DNA from: Sulfuricurvum sp.
Lineage (GTDB): Bacteria > Campylobacterota > Campylobacteria > Campylobacterales > Sulfurimonadaceae
DNA: 64,000 nt
Direction of reading: 5' to 3'
Assembly: GCA_024637295.1 (NCBI GenBank)
Contig: JAGXFL010000007.1
Coordinates: 37,526 to 101,525 of the forward strand
The notes under the pieces were generated by a model, which ran no database searches, was not told the DNA's origin, and saw only the letters and a program-made list of their open reading frames with translations. Shown in pieces: positions 43,211 through 52,791 of the stretch. The position numbers and the translations under genes were made by a program. Each line of letters opens with the position of its first letter. Position 1 is the first letter of the stretch.

Positions 43211-44541
43211 ATCCCCTCTGCATAGATTTTTATTGGGTACTTACTCTCAAGCATTTTCATGAGCTTTTGATTGAGTAAATTACCTTTTAGCTTCATCGCG
43301 GTGTTCTCTTCAGCTACTGTCGTATCTTGAAGCAACTTTTGTTCCAAAACGTTATAGAGAATGACATTTCCGCTTTTCAAAGTTAAAAACCCTTGTTTTT
43401 GTTTGGTAGCAAACAATTTATCGGTAAATTCACTGGACTCTGTAGCCGATAATCCGCTAATTGGCGTCTTTTGGGTGTGCATGATGAAATCACTCACAGT
43501 ACCGCTAAATGTTTTATAGCTGTTTTGTGCTAACTCTTGCAGTTTGCTCTTTTTGGCTTCATTCATGTAAAGTGCGTTAGCTTCCTGTTTGGCCTCTTCA
43601 TAGCTTTTTGTCGCTGCAGGATTTATAGCATCAAGTTTGATGATTACGAATTCATCACCCAGTTTGCGAGGCTTTAGGAAAGGCTTTTCTGTGGTTAATG
43701 CAGTGATTGCTTTTACCAGTTCAGGGTCAAAGGTATTGGTTTGAGATGAGAGGGTCGTTTTGGTAATGTTGGCTGATGGATCGACGTTGCCTTTCTTGAA
43801 ATCGATGTAGCGACGAAGTGCATCATTTTGAGTAGCCTGATTACCCATATGGATGATGGAAAGATCATAGGATGCTTCTTTTTTAAATTCTTTTTGATGT
43901 TGTTCCCAAAATGCTTTGAGCCCTGCTTCATCACTGCTGAGTGAAATCATGCTTGGGGTTAAAAGTTTGTATTCGATTTTATCGGCAACGCCCATTGCGG
44001 AAGCTATTGTATTGGTTTCAAGTGTTCTTATAGCAGGTGTAAAAAGATAAAGTGTTTTTTGGATGAGGAGTTCCTTACGCATTCCCGCTTCATATTCTTT
44101 AATCGTTAGGTGATTGTTACTTAAGACTTCGGCATACATCTGCTTGTCAAATGCACCGGCTTTTGCGAAAGCTTTTTCTTTTTTGATCACGTTGAAAAGT
44201 TCTTCATCGCTTACGGTGATCTTATAGCTGTTGGCAAGATTGAGTATCAATGCCTGGCTGACAAGAGTTTGAAGTGCTTGACGCTGCAATCCAAACTGTT
44301 GAGCCTGTTTCTCGTCAAGTTTGCCTTGAAAAACTTGGTTGTATTGATTAAAAAGATTGGAATAGTTTTTTTGGAATTCTTCCATTGTAATGGAAACATC
44401 GCCTACTTGCGCAACGGCACTGGCTTTATCTCCGTAACTGTATTGACCCCATCCTACAAATCCTGCTCCAATAAAGGCGATTGTAGAAACCCAAATCGTA
44501 ATGACGAGGTATTTTCGGTGGTGTTGCATCCAAGTAATCAT
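43207..44541 (-). CDS. membrane-anchored periplasmic peptidyl-prolyl isomerase (PpiD/SurA-like)
   Basis: I start this protein at ATG 44541 (MITWMQHHRKYLVITIW, 444 residues) because the track start at 44604 is in AT-rich leader. AAAGG lies 11 nt upstream. One membrane helix (about 11-31) anchors the protein, with the rest in the periplasm. A SurA-like helical chaperone domain (about 35-200, VGDVSITMEEFQKNYSNLFNQYNQVF) precedes a parvulin-like region (about 220-350), which appears degenerate. It assists folding of outer-membrane or secreted proteins. It is linked to ftsA-ftsZ as in C. jejuni. It is divergent from bioA across ~140 bp of AT-rich DNA. Confidence 0.85.
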   Translation of the reverse strand: MITWMQHHRKYLVITIWVSTIAFIGAGFVGWGQYSYGDKASAVAQVGDVSITMEEFQKNYSNLFNQYNQVFQGKLDEKQAQQFGLQRQALQTLVSQALILNLANSYKITVSDEELFNVIKKEKAFAKAGAFDKQMYAEVLSNNHLTIKEYEAGMRKELLIQKTLYLFTPAIRTLETNTIASAMGVADKIEYKLLTPSMISLSSDEAGLKAFWEQHQKEFKKEASYDLSIIHMGNQATQNDALRRYIDFKKGNVDPSANITKTTLSSQTNTFDPELVKAITALTTEKPFLKPRKLGDEFVIIKLDAINPAATKSYEEAKQEANALYMNEAKKSKLQELAQNSYKTFSGTVSDFIMHTQKTPISGLSATESSEFTDKLFATKQKQGFLTLKSGNVILYNVLEQKLLQDTTVAEENTAMKLKGNLLNQKLMKMLESKYPIKIYAEGI

Positions 44542-44682
44542 GATCGTATGGGCCTTTATTTTATTTAATAGTGTAAAATTTGGATATTTTATTGCTTTTA
44601 CCATTAAACTTCGATGAATAAAGAAGTGCCATAACGGTTGTTAGCGTATTAAAGCCTAAATTTGCACTCAATAAGGGAAAAT

Positions 44683-45984
44683 ATGACAAATCAACACATT
44701 TCAAATCGTGATATGAATGTTCTATGGCATCCATGTACGCAGATGAAAGATCACGAAACCTTTCCTATTATTCCAATTTCGAAAGGTGTGGGAGTCTATC
44801 TCGAAGATTTTGAGGGAAATCGATACATTGACGGAATCAGCAGCTGGTGGGTCAATTTATTCGGTCATGCCAATGGATACATCAATGCGAAAATCAAAGA
44901 ACAGCTCGATACACTCGAACATGTGATTTTGGCAGGATTTACTCATGAAGGAATCGTCAAACTTTCTGAGCGATTGGTGGCATTGGCTCCAGATGGATTG
45001 ACACGCTGTTTTTATGCAGACAATGGCTCCAGCGCCGTCGAAGTTGCCTTGAAGATGAGTTATCATGCTCATCGCAATCGGGGGGATAACAGAGCGTTAT
45101 TTGTCTCTTTGTCCAACAGCTATCATGGTGAGACGCTGGGAGCCCTTTCGATAGGGGATGTTGCACTTTATAAAGAGACCTATGAACCGTTATTGATCCG
45201 TTCCATTCAAACACTATGCCCGTGTGATCAATCAATGGAAGCAGCCAATGAAGCCATTGCAAGTTTTGAACAATTATTAAAAGAAAGAAATCAGGAAATA
45301 GCAGCGCTGATTGTCGAACCGTTAGTCCAAGGGGCAGGGGGAATGGTGATGTATCATCCCCATTATTTAACCCAAGCCAAACGTTTATGCAGTGAGTACG
45401 GCATTCATTTTATTGCCGATGAGATCATGGTCGGATTTGGGAGAACGGGTACGATGTTCGCCTGTGAGCAAGCTGCAATAACACCTGACTTTTTAATTCT
45501 CTCAAAGGGCCTGACTGGCGGCTATTTACCTCTGTCGGTTGTTATGACGACTGAGTCGATTTACGGAGAGTTTTATTGTGATTACAACCCGTATCGTTCC
45601 TTCTTACACTCGCACAGTTATACGGGGAATGCATTGGCATGTGCGGCGGCTAACGCGACGCTGGATTTGTTTGAAAAAAACAAAGTGATAGAGGCCAATC
45701 AAAAGCTTTTAAGGGTAATCACTGAGGGATTGAAACGGTTTGAATCCCGCAAAGAGGTCAAAGAAACACGTCAATGCGGGATGATCGGAGTGATCGAATT
45801 GCAGGGATTTGATCCTGCTGAGCGTATCGGGGTTAAGATTCATCGTTATTGTCTGGCTAAGTGTATATTGATACGCCCTTTGGGAAATGTTATTTACGTT
45901 ATGCCCCCTTATGTGATCACACCAGAGGAACTGGGGCGTATCTTCGATGCTATTGAGAGCGCTTTAAACGAGTTGGCGTTATAA
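44683..45984 (+). CDS. bioA: adenosylmethionine-8-amino-7-oxononanoate aminotransferase
   Basis: This PLP enzyme makes 7,8-diaminononanoate in biotin synthesis, using SAM as amino donor. I start it at ATG 44683 (433 residues), where AAGGGA is 5 nt upstream; the track start 44662 is TTG. Motifs: LWHPCTQMKDH at the start, GISSWWVNLFGH, ADNGSSAVEVALKM, FIADEIMVGFGRTG with the PLP-ring Asp, and LILSKGLTGGYLPLS with the PLP-binding Lys. LWHPCTQM and WWVNLFGH distinguish BioA from other class III transaminases. No other bio gene is present here. It precedes rsmH by 2 nt. Confidence 0.95.
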   Translation: MTNQHISNRDMNVLWHPCTQMKDHETFPIIPISKGVGVYLEDFEGNRYIDGISSWWVNLFGHANGYINAKIKEQLDTLEHVILAGFTHEGIVKLSERLVALAPDGLTRCFYADNGSSAVEVALKMSYHAHRNRGDNRALFVSLSNSYHGETLGALSIGDVALYKETYEPLLIRSIQTLCPCDQSMEAANEAIASFEQLLKERNQEIAALIVEPLVQGAGGMVMYHPHYLTQAKRLCSEYGIHFIADEIMVGFGRTGTMFACEQAAITPDFLILSKGLTGGYLPLSVVMTTESIYGEFYCDYNPYRSFLHSHSYTGNALACAAANATLDLFEKNKVIEANQKLLRVITEGLKRFESRKEVKETRQCGMIGVIELQGFDPAERIGVKIHRYCLAKCILIRPLGNVIYVMPPYVITPEELGRIFDAIESALNELAL

Positions 45985-45986
45985 TA

Positions 45987-46934
45987 ATGCCAATAAATAA
46001 CCAAGGTGTGACCGTGCAAAAATCTCCTCATATTCCTGTTTTGTACCGTGAGGTAACCGAAGCATTTGATGTTTGCAAAGAGGGGATTATCATTGATTGT
46101 ACATTGGGATACGGCGGGCATACCTCTTTATTGTTGGATGCGGATGCAAACCGTCAATTAATAGGGATTGATCAAGACCCTACGGCCATTGCTTTTTCAA
46201 CACAACGTCTAGAGCCTTATGGAGATCGTGTGCAGATACGGCAGGGACGTTTTTCAGCGGTTGCAAAGTCTCTTTTGAGTGAATATACCGATCAAGTTTG
46301 CGGAATTTTGGCCGATATAGGAGTATCATCACTTCAGCTTGATGTGAGAGAACGCGGCTTTTCGTATGAGAGCGATACCCTTGATATGCGAATGGACCCT
46401 AACGCGCTACTGTGTGCGAGTGCGGTTGTGAATGATTATTCGCAAAGCACTCTAGAACATATTTTGCGTGAATACGGTGAAGTAACTAATGCGAGACAAG
46501 TAGCGCAAACGATTGTCCAACGACGACCGTTTGAGTCAGCAAAACAGCTTTCGGATGCGATTTTTCATCTGATGCCAAGAGGGAAGAAAATTCATCCCTC
46601 GACATTGGTGATGCAGGCGATCCGTATCGAAGTAAACGATGAACTGGGTGAGTTGACCCGATTGTTGGATGCGATTGAAAGCGGTCCGCAAAAGCGTCTT
46701 CGAGTAGCCATTATTACTTTCCATTCGTTGGAAGATCGGATTGTAAAACAGCGTTTTATGACATGGGCTAAAAACTGTATTTGTCCAGACGATGCGATGC
46801 GATGTACCTGCGGTAATAACAATGCTATAGGAAAAGTAGTGACGAAAAAGCCTTTGAGTGCTCAAGAGGATGAACTGCGTTCAAACTCACGAAGCCGAAG
46901 TGCAAAATTACGAATTTTTGAGATAAACAGATAG
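45987..46934 (+). CDS. rsmH: 16S rRNA (cytosine-1402-N4) methyltransferase
   Basis: This 315-aa SAM-dependent enzyme (formerly MraW) modifies C1402 in the ribosomal decoding centre. HIPVLYREVTEAFDV opens the family domain, IIDCTLGYGGHTSLLL is the SAM loop, and ADIGVSSLQLDVRERGFSYESDTLDMRMDP, FHSLEDRIVKQRF and RSRSAKLRIFEI are all present. It is followed 9 nt later by an FtsL-like gene, as in many division clusters. Confidence 0.97.
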   Translation: MPINNQGVTVQKSPHIPVLYREVTEAFDVCKEGIIIDCTLGYGGHTSLLLDADANRQLIGIDQDPTAIAFSTQRLEPYGDRVQIRQGRFSAVAKSLLSEYTDQVCGILADIGVSSLQLDVRERGFSYESDTLDMRMDPNALLCASAVVNDYSQSTLEHILREYGEVTNARQVAQTIVQRRPFESAKQLSDAIFHLMPRGKKIHPSTLVMQAIRIEVNDELGELTRLLDAIESGPQKRLRVAIITFHSLEDRIVKQRFMTWAKNCICPDDAMRCTCGNNNAIGKVVTKKPLSAQEDELRSNSRSRSAKLRIFEINR

Positions 46935-46943
46935 GTTTTTGAG

Positions 46944-47222
46944 ATGAGTGACAAATACGATATTTTAGAAGCGACTCGAGAGATTATCATACCCGATGAT
47001 ACGATGGGCATCCATTTCTTACGCAATGTATTTGTCGGAATATTTTTAGTTCTGATTTTTGTATTTCCCAAAATATTCATACAAACACAGATCTATTTTA
47101 AAAGCAGAGAGATTTCAACGCTCAACCGCGAGCACGATGCGCTAAAAGAAGAAAACCGTATCATCCATTCCAAAGTGGAAACGATGCTGTATAAAAGCAA
47201 AATCTTGGATACATTATACTAG
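46944..47222 (+). CDS. FtsL-like bitopic membrane protein
   Basis: This 92-aa protein has a short cytoplasmic N-terminus, one membrane helix (about 28-47, VFVGIFLVLIFVFPKIFIQ) and a C-terminal coiled coil (about 52-85, SREISTLNREHDALKEENRIIHSKVETM). Size, topology and place directly after rsmH are those of FtsL, a subunit of the FtsQLB division complex. Sequence identity is too low to be certain; FtsB/DivIC would look alike. C. jejuni has, from memory, a similar small membrane protein beside rsmH. Confidence 0.7.
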   Translation: MSDKYDILEATREIIIPDDTMGIHFLRNVFVGIFLVLIFVFPKIFIQTQIYFKSREISTLNREHDALKEENRIIHSKVETMLYKSKILDTLY

Positions 47223-47249
47223 CTCCATTTGGAATAAGATTTCAGATGG

Positions 47250-47255
47250 TATAAT
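47250..47255 (+). promoter_or_regulatory. -10 element of the polyprenyl/haem operon
   Basis: TATAAT preceded by a G-rich GATGG lies 40 nt before the ATG at 47295. A possible -35, TTGGAA at 47229-47234, is 15 nt upstream. It sits after the ftsL-like gene and heads the eight-gene run to the UbiD-like gene. Confidence 0.5.
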
Positions 47256-47294
47256 CCCCCTTTAATTTTCTCTATTGAGGACAGTTACGCCATT

Positions 47295-47699
47295 ATGTTA
47301 AAAGCACTGTTGCTGTGTATGGCATTTATCTCTTTGCATGGGGCACCGTGGCGAGAGATGAAGACATTTAATCTGGAAAAAGATCAGTTTGTAAAAATAA
47401 TGGTCAAAAGCGATGGGCAGGAGAGATTGCTCACGTGGCGATGGACGCTTTATACCGATAAAGCATTGATCGTCCATGAAAGTTTTGATCGCTTTGTCGG
47501 ACAGCATGTATTGTATGCCGGATACAGTAATCAAAGCTTCCGAAAACAGCTTTTACCGGCAGTCAAAAGTGAACGTGATGCAGTGTATGCAGTTGTAGTG
47601 TTCAAAAAATTTGATGAAGGTACCAAAAAAGCGCAATTTGACCTCTTGGTGTTTGATAAAGAGAAGCGAGTTGTGTTGGATTATTTAACGGAGAAGTGA
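47295..47699 (+). CDS. exported protein of unknown function
   Basis: This 134-aa protein has a signal peptide (about 1-16, MLKALLLCMAFISLHGA before PWREM). The mature part is a small alpha/beta protein (MVKSDGQERLLTWRWTLYTDKALIVHESFDRF, AVVVFKKFDEGTKKAQFDLLVFDKEKRVV) that I cannot assign to a named family. C. jejuni carries, from memory, a comparable exported protein just upstream of ispB. It overlaps the polyprenyl synthase frame by 4 nt and leads the operon. Confidence 0.7.
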   Translation: MLKALLLCMAFISLHGAPWREMKTFNLEKDQFVKIMVKSDGQERLLTWRWTLYTDKALIVHESFDRFVGQHVLYAGYSNQSFRKQLLPAVKSERDAVYAVVVFKKFDEGTKKAQFDLLVFDKEKRVVLDYLTEK

Positions 47700-48598
47700 A
47701 TCAAGTGATGTTTGAACGTGTTGAAACCATTATTCGCGAGCTTGTAGAGGAAGTTGATTTTCCGCAAGCAACACAGCTGTTTTCAAAACTCTCCGGAGGG
47801 AAAAGGCTGCGAGCGAGACTCATTTTGACCATTGCCCCTAACCATCCTGATGCCGCACGTTTGGGAGCGATTGTTGAGCTGATTCATGCCGCAAGTTTGC
47901 TTCACGATGATGTGATCGATGAAGCGATGTTGCGTCGAGGTGTGGAATCGGTCAACGCTACGCATGGAAGCAAAATAGCTATTATGCTGGGGGATATTTT
48001 GTATTCCAAAGCTTTTAGCGAACTCACCTCATTTGATCCTAAAATAGCACGAGCAATATCGCAATCGGTGACACAGCTCTCAATCGGGGAGATGATGGAT
48101 GTTGAGATGGCAGGGCAGTTTAATCTTGACCGTGATCTTTATCTTAAAATGCTCTATTTGAAAACGGCAACCTTGATCGAATCGTGTGCTTATTGTGCGG
48201 CACTTTTGGAGGGAAAAGAGGCGGCGGCTTATGGCGTTTACGGTAAAAATTTGGGATTGGCATTTCAAATCGTGGATGATATTTTGGACATTGTCGGGGA
48301 TGAAGCGACACTGGGCAAACCTGCGTTGAATGATTTTGTGGAAGGGAAAACAACGCTTCCCTACATGGATTTATACGACGTTTTGGATGCTAAGGATAAA
48401 GAAAAACTGATTGGATGCCACGGGCGTACCCTTGATGCTTCTGAAAAGCAGTGGCTTTTTAATGCGATGAAAGAGCATTGTATCATTGAACGTTCGTATG
48501 CGAAAGCGCAGGAACTTTGCGATGAAGCATTAAGCGTTATTAGTGATGAGGATGCGTTACGTACCATTATTACAACCGTGATTCAAAGAAGCCATTAA
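47696..48598 (+). CDS. ispB: polyprenyl diphosphate synthase
   Basis: This 300-aa trans-prenyltransferase makes the long isoprenoid tail of menaquinone. The first aspartate-rich motif is LLHDDVIDEAMLRRG, the second FQIVDDILDIVGDEATLGKP. KLSGGKRLRARL holds the diphosphate-binding Lys/Arg. The residue before the first DDxxD is not bulky enough to predict chain length with confidence. The start could be GTG 47696 or ATG 47708: GGAG lies only 2 nt before the former and 14 nt before the latter, and GTG 47705 is a third choice. It is coupled to hemA, sharing one base (48598). Confidence 0.93.
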   Translation: MNQVMFERVETIIRELVEEVDFPQATQLFSKLSGGKRLRARLILTIAPNHPDAARLGAIVELIHAASLLHDDVIDEAMLRRGVESVNATHGSKIAIMLGDILYSKAFSELTSFDPKIARAISQSVTQLSIGEMMDVEMAGQFNLDRDLYLKMLYLKTATLIESCAYCAALLEGKEAAAYGVYGKNLGLAFQIVDDILDIVGDEATLGKPALNDFVEGKTTLPYMDLYDVLDAKDKEKLIGCHGRTLDASEKQWLFNAMKEHCIIERSYAKAQELCDEALSVISDEDALRTIITTVIQRSH

Positions 48599-49881
48599 TG
48601 CATTATTTGGTCATCAGTTTTTCCCATAAAAATTCGACTCTTGCTCAGCGTGAGAAGTTGGCATTTGTCAATGATGCGGCAAAGATTGCAATGATGGAGA
48701 AGATCAACAATCACCCTCATATCAGTGAGTCAATGATCCTTTCAACGTGTAACCGAATTGAATTTTTTTGCAGTTGTAGTCATGTAGAAGATGCGACAGA
48801 GTATCTGCTTACGCTACTGGCAGCACATTCCCATTTTCCATTGGATGAGTTGAAGATACGCGGAGATATTTTGGATGATTACGGTGCAATTCACCACTTG
48901 TTTAGCGTCGCCAGTTCACTTGATTCTATGGTCGTAGGTGAAACTCAAATTGCGGGACAGATAAAAGACGCTTTCAAATTGTCTCTTGAGCATGAGTTTT
49001 GCGGACTAAAAATCTCCAGAGCCATGCAGTTTGCCCAAAAATGTGCGGCGGAGATACGCAATGCAACCGAGATATCTTCAAAACCTGTATCCGTTGCAAG
49101 TGTTGCTGTAAGCAAAGCACGTGAATGTTGCGGTTCATTAAATGGGATGAAGGCACTGGTGATCGGATCGGGTGAGATGTCAGTCATCACGTGTAAACAT
49201 CTAAGTGCTCAAGGTGTTGAGGTTACGATGATGAATCGAACCTACAGTAAAGCCGAAGAGATAGCCCGTGAGTGTAATGCAAAAGTTCGGTCATATGATG
49301 AATTGGATGATGCTGTTAATGAATATCCGCTACTTTTTACGTCAACAGGTTCTATTGTCCCTATTATTGACGAGTCTATGATCAAAACTTGTTCCTTTAA
49401 TCGTTATTGGTTTGATATGGCAGTGCCTAGAGATATAGAGTGTGAGAGTGGTTCATTTGGGATAGATGTGTACCGTATTGACGATCTCAAAGAGATTGTC
49501 AGCACCAATATTGCTTTGCGCGAAGATGAAGCACGCACCTCGTTTGTGGTGATAGGTCGTCAAAGTGCCGCTTTTTTTGAATGGCTTAAAGCGTTAAGCA
49601 TTGAGCCGTTGATAAAAACGATGTATGAATCGGCTTACGCTTGCGCCCTTGCGGAAACTAAGCGAGTTATCGGAAAAGGGTTTATACCAAAAGAGCATGA
49701 AGCGGCCGTTCAAAAAGCGGCCGAGCAAGCTTTAAAGCGTTTTTTACACCCTTTTGCACAGCAGATGCGCGATGTCTCTGACCCACTTAGGGCGGATGCC
49801 TTGATTGGCGCCATGAGCTTTTTAACCAATCAAAACGATGATCAGACTCCACCAACCCAAAAATCTTACAAAGGTTCCTAA
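48598..49881 (+). CDS. hemA: glutamyl-tRNA reductase
   Basis: This 427-aa enzyme reduces glutamyl-tRNA to glutamate-1-semialdehyde, the first committed step of haem synthesis by the C5 route. The catalytic Cys is in [36 protein letters not shown] is the family signature, and the NADPH loop is [19 protein letters not shown]-terminal dimerisation helix region (about 320-410) is present. It shares one base with ispB and one with proS, so translation across all three is coupled. Confidence 0.97.
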   Translation: MHYLVISFSHKNSTLAQREKLAFVNDAAKIAMMEKINNHPHISESMILSTCNRIEFFCSCSHVEDATEYLLTLLAAHSHFPLDELKIRGDILDDYGAIHHLFSVASSLDSMVVGETQIAGQIKDAFKLSLEHEFCGLKISRAMQFAQKCAAEIRNATEISSKPVSVASVAVSKARECCGSLNGMKALVIGSGEMSVITCKHLSAQGVEVTMMNRTYSKAEEIARECNAKVRSYDELDDAVNEYPLLFTSTGSIVPIIDESMIKTCSFNRYWFDMAVPRDIECESGSFGIDVYRIDDLKEIVSTNIALREDEARTSFVVIGRQSAAFFEWLKALSIEPLIKTMYESAYACALAETKRVIGKGFIPKEHEAAVQKAAEQALKRFLHPFAQQMRDVSDPLRADALIGAMSFLTNQNDDQTPPTQKSYKGS

Positions 49882-51584
49882 TGCGTTTTTCAAAGGCCTA
49901 TATTCCCACTACTAAAGAGTCTCCTAAAGATGCTCAACTTCCCAGTCATATCTACCTTTCTCGTGGCGGATTTGTGACCCAAGTAGCAAGTGGTCTGTAT
50001 AATTTTCTCCCTTTAGGAAAGCGTGTTTTACGCAAGATAGAGACAATCATCATCGAAGAGATGGATCGTGCGGGGGCATTGGAAGTCGATTTGAGTTTTG
50101 TAACTCCTGCAGAGTTGTGGGAAGAGAGCGGACGAATCGAAAAATTCGGTAAAGAGCTGTTGCGTTTTCGTGATCGAAAAGATAATCTTTTTGTTCTAGG
50201 GCCGACGCATGAAGAGATGATGGTCAGCATCGTTCGTAATCGCGTAACGAGTTACAAACAGCTCCCTATTAATCTCTATCAAATCAAGACCAAATTCCGT
50301 GATGAAGCGCGTCCCCGTTTTGGATTGATGCGCGGTCGTGAGTTTGTGATGAAAGACGGGTACAGTTTTCACTCTTCTACAGAAGATTTGGATCGTGAAT
50401 TTGATGCGATGGAAGCTGCATATAAAAGAGTTTTAGAGCGTTTAGGCCTTGACTTTCGTATTGTAGAAGCAGACAGTGGTGCCATAGGTGGCACGGGTTC
50501 AAAAGAGCTTATGGTATTGGCGCAAAGCGGTGAAGATACTCTTGCAGTCTGTGATACGTGTGAATACGGGGCCAATGTCGAAGCGGCACGCCGTTCACCG
50601 AGAAAGAGTTTTCCAGAAGTGCCAAGTGCTGAGTTCGCCCGTTTCAAAACACCCAATATCAAGTCGATAGAGGATTTGAGTCAATTTTTTAAAGTCGATC
50701 CCTATTACACTCTTAAGGCGGTTGTCAAACGTGCCATGTACATCGAGGGAAGTGAACTGGTTTGTTTCTTTATCCGTGGATGTGATGAACTCCAAGAGGT
50801 CAAGGCACGCAACAGTGTTGGGGCTATTGATTTAGTCGATGCAAGTGAAGCAGAGCTTATAGAGATTGGATTGATTCCCGGTTTTGTAGGGCCGTTGGAT
50901 CAGGATAAAATCCGTATAGTGATGGACAACGATACGAAAAATGCAACGGCAATGATTGTGGGTGCGAATGAAGTCGATTACCATTTTGTAGGTGTTGATC
51001 TAAGCGTCATGAATGAAGCCGTGTTTGCGGATCTGATCGAAGTTCAAGAGGGGGATGGATGTCCTTATTGTGATGGAAAGCTTACACACACCAAAGGGAT
51101 CGAAGTAGGACATATCTTTAAACTCGGTACGACGTATTCTGCCCCTCTAAAAGCTGAATACCTAGACGAGAATGGACGATCAACACCGTTTATAATGGGT
51201 ACGTACGGAATGGGTGTCAGCCGTCTTGTTGCTGCGGTCATTGAACAGCATCACGATGACAAAGGGTGTATCTGGACGCATGCAACGGCTCCGTATATGG
51301 TCGATATTATGATCTCTAATATCAAAGAAGAGACCCATGTCGCATACGCAGAGGCATTGTATGAAGAGTTACTCAAAGCAGGTGTTGAGACGATTTTGGA
51401 CGATCGTAAAGAGCGTTTTGGATTTAAAATGTCGGATGCAGAGCTAATCGGTTTCCCTTTCACAGTGATTGTCGGTAAAGAGATGGAAAACAACCAAGTT
51501 CAAATCATGATCCGTAATACACGAGAAATGTTGACGGTAAATGCGCAAGACGTACTCTCAAAAATCAAGGAACTCATCGGATGA
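49881..51584 (+). CDS. proS: prolyl-tRNA synthetase
   Basis: This 567-aa class II synthetase is of the long bacterial type. Motif 2 is [25 protein letters not shown], motif 3 [23 protein letters not shown], and the anticodon-binding domain is at the end (about 470-567, [44 protein letters not shown]). The large insertion between motifs 2 and 3 (about 220-390) is the editing domain that removes alanyl-tRNA(Pro). It lies inside the haem operon as in C. jejuni. Confidence 0.97.
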   Translation: MRFSKAYIPTTKESPKDAQLPSHIYLSRGGFVTQVASGLYNFLPLGKRVLRKIETIIIEEMDRAGALEVDLSFVTPAELWEESGRIEKFGKELLRFRDRKDNLFVLGPTHEEMMVSIVRNRVTSYKQLPINLYQIKTKFRDEARPRFGLMRGREFVMKDGYSFHSSTEDLDREFDAMEAAYKRVLERLGLDFRIVEADSGAIGGTGSKELMVLAQSGEDTLAVCDTCEYGANVEAARRSPRKSFPEVPSAEFARFKTPNIKSIEDLSQFFKVDPYYTLKAVVKRAMYIEGSELVCFFIRGCDELQEVKARNSVGAIDLVDASEAELIEIGLIPGFVGPLDQDKIRIVMDNDTKNATAMIVGANEVDYHFVGVDLSVMNEAVFADLIEVQEGDGCPYCDGKLTHTKGIEVGHIFKLGTTYSAPLKAEYLDENGRSTPFIMGTYGMGVSRLVAAVIEQHHDDKGCIWTHATAPYMVDIMISNIKEETHVAYAEALYEELLKAGVETILDDRKERFGFKMSDAELIGFPFTVIVGKEMENNQVQIMIRNTREMLTVNAQDVLSKIKELIG

Positions 51585-51997
51585 TCTATTTCCTGATTTA
51601 CCTGTTTTTAGAGGTAATCATTACCGTAGAGGTAGCTTCGCGTATCGGCGGTTTGATGATGTTCGCTGAGATTATGGTCAGTGCCCTCATCGGTATTGCG
51701 ATCCTTTTTAATTTTCGTTCAACCTTGATCCTCAATATCATGGAGCTTAAAGAACGGCGCATTAACGCCAATGGCTTTTATCAACGCAATCTTCTCTCCC
51801 TTTTGGGGGCGATATTGTTGATATTACCGGGTATCTTTACGGATATTATGGCCATTTTAATACACATCAGTTTATTGGGTTCACTGATCATTAGCCGTTT
51901 TATGCCAAAATATCCACAACAAAATGAATTTAATCAACCAAAGGATGACAATGTTATCGATGCAGAAATTATCAGCGATTCTCCTGCTTTGCGCTAA
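51581..51997 (+). CDS. fxsA: FxsA-family membrane protein
   Basis: This 138-aa protein has three to four membrane helices: [41 protein letters not shown] (about 2-45), [30 protein letters not shown] (about 70-105). The LLLIPGFFTDxxG-like stretch and the E in the first helix are FxsA features. FxsA in E. coli eases F-plasmid exclusion of phage T7; its cellular role is unclear. It overlaps proS by 4 nt and the next gene by 47 nt. Confidence 0.85.
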   Translation: MIYFLIYLFLEVIITVEVASRIGGLMMFAEIMVSALIGIAILFNFRSTLILNIMELKERRINANGFYQRNLLSLLGAILLILPGIFTDIMAILIHISLLGSLIISRFMPKYPQQNEFNQPKDDNVIDAEIISDSPALR

Positions 51998-52787
51998 TGT
52001 ATTTGGCGCGAGCGATGCGGAAGTATTAGCGTTTTTAAAAAAAGGGATCGCATCAAATGCTAATGTTTCGAATGTTCAACTGGATATAAACAGTAAAAAG
52101 TCCGTACCGGGAATGAAGGGATGGCAGGCGTATTTCGTTGCTATTGAAGCGGACGTCAAGCAAGGTAATGAAAGTCGCCATATTAATCAAAGCGGCACCT
52201 ATTTTGTTAGTAGTGATACGTTAGCACCTGAATTGGTCAATATAAAAACGGGCGAGCGCTATAATGATACTCTTGCTCCTGATTTTCCGGCACAGTTTTA
52301 TACCAAAAACAATCTCATTAGCGGTAATACCAATGCAAGATATAAAGTCGCTATTTTCTCGGATCCGTTATGCCCGTTTTGTCGCCGTTACGTTCCTGAA
52401 ACACTAAGTTATATGACCAAGTATCCAAGTACGTTTGGTGTCTATTATTTTCATTATCCGTTGCCTACACTGCATCCTGCCGCAGTGACTTTGACAAAAG
52501 CGGCCATTGCAGCAGAACAAGCAAATATGAACAATGTGACACAGCGTTTGTATACGGTTGATATCAATGCTAATGAAAAAGATGAAGGTAAAATTTTAGA
52601 TGCCTTTAATAAAACGTTCAACAGTAAGTTGACGTTAGCGGATCTTCGACGTCCATCGGTCATCAAACAATTTGAATCGGATCAAAAAGCAGCTCAAAGT
52701 GCGATGGTCTCAGGAACCCCTACGGTTTTCTTCAATGGCGTAAAAGATCCTACTAAAAACAAGTACAAAGAGATAAAGGTTAAATAA
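51951..52787 (+). CDS. periplasmic thioredoxin-fold protein (DsbC/DsbG-like)
   Basis: I start this protein at ATG 51951 ([21 protein letters not shown], 278 residues), where AAAGGA is 5 nt upstream. This puts the start 47 nt inside fxsA in another frame. A signal peptide covers about 1-20. An N-terminal domain (about 25-125) precedes a thioredoxin fold with active site PLCPFCRRYVPE (CxxC) and cis-Pro in SGTPTVFFNG. It should oxidise or isomerise disulfides in exported proteins. DsbA-type oxidase is an alternative. Its place before hemC and near a c-type cytochrome gene may be meaningful, but is unproven. Confidence 0.88.
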   Translation: MLSMQKLSAILLLCANVFGASDAEVLAFLKKGIASNANVSNVQLDINSKKSVPGMKGWQAYFVAIEADVKQGNESRHINQSGTYFVSSDTLAPELVNIKTGERYNDTLAPDFPAQFYTKNNLISGNTNARYKVAIFSDPLCPFCRRYVPETLSYMTKYPSTFGVYYFHYPLPTLHPAAVTLTKAAIAAEQANMNNVTQRLYTVDINANEKDEGKILDAFNKTFNSKLTLADLRRPSVIKQFESDQKAAQSAMVSGTPTVFFNGVKDPTKNKYKEIKVK

Positions 52788-52791
52788 TTAG

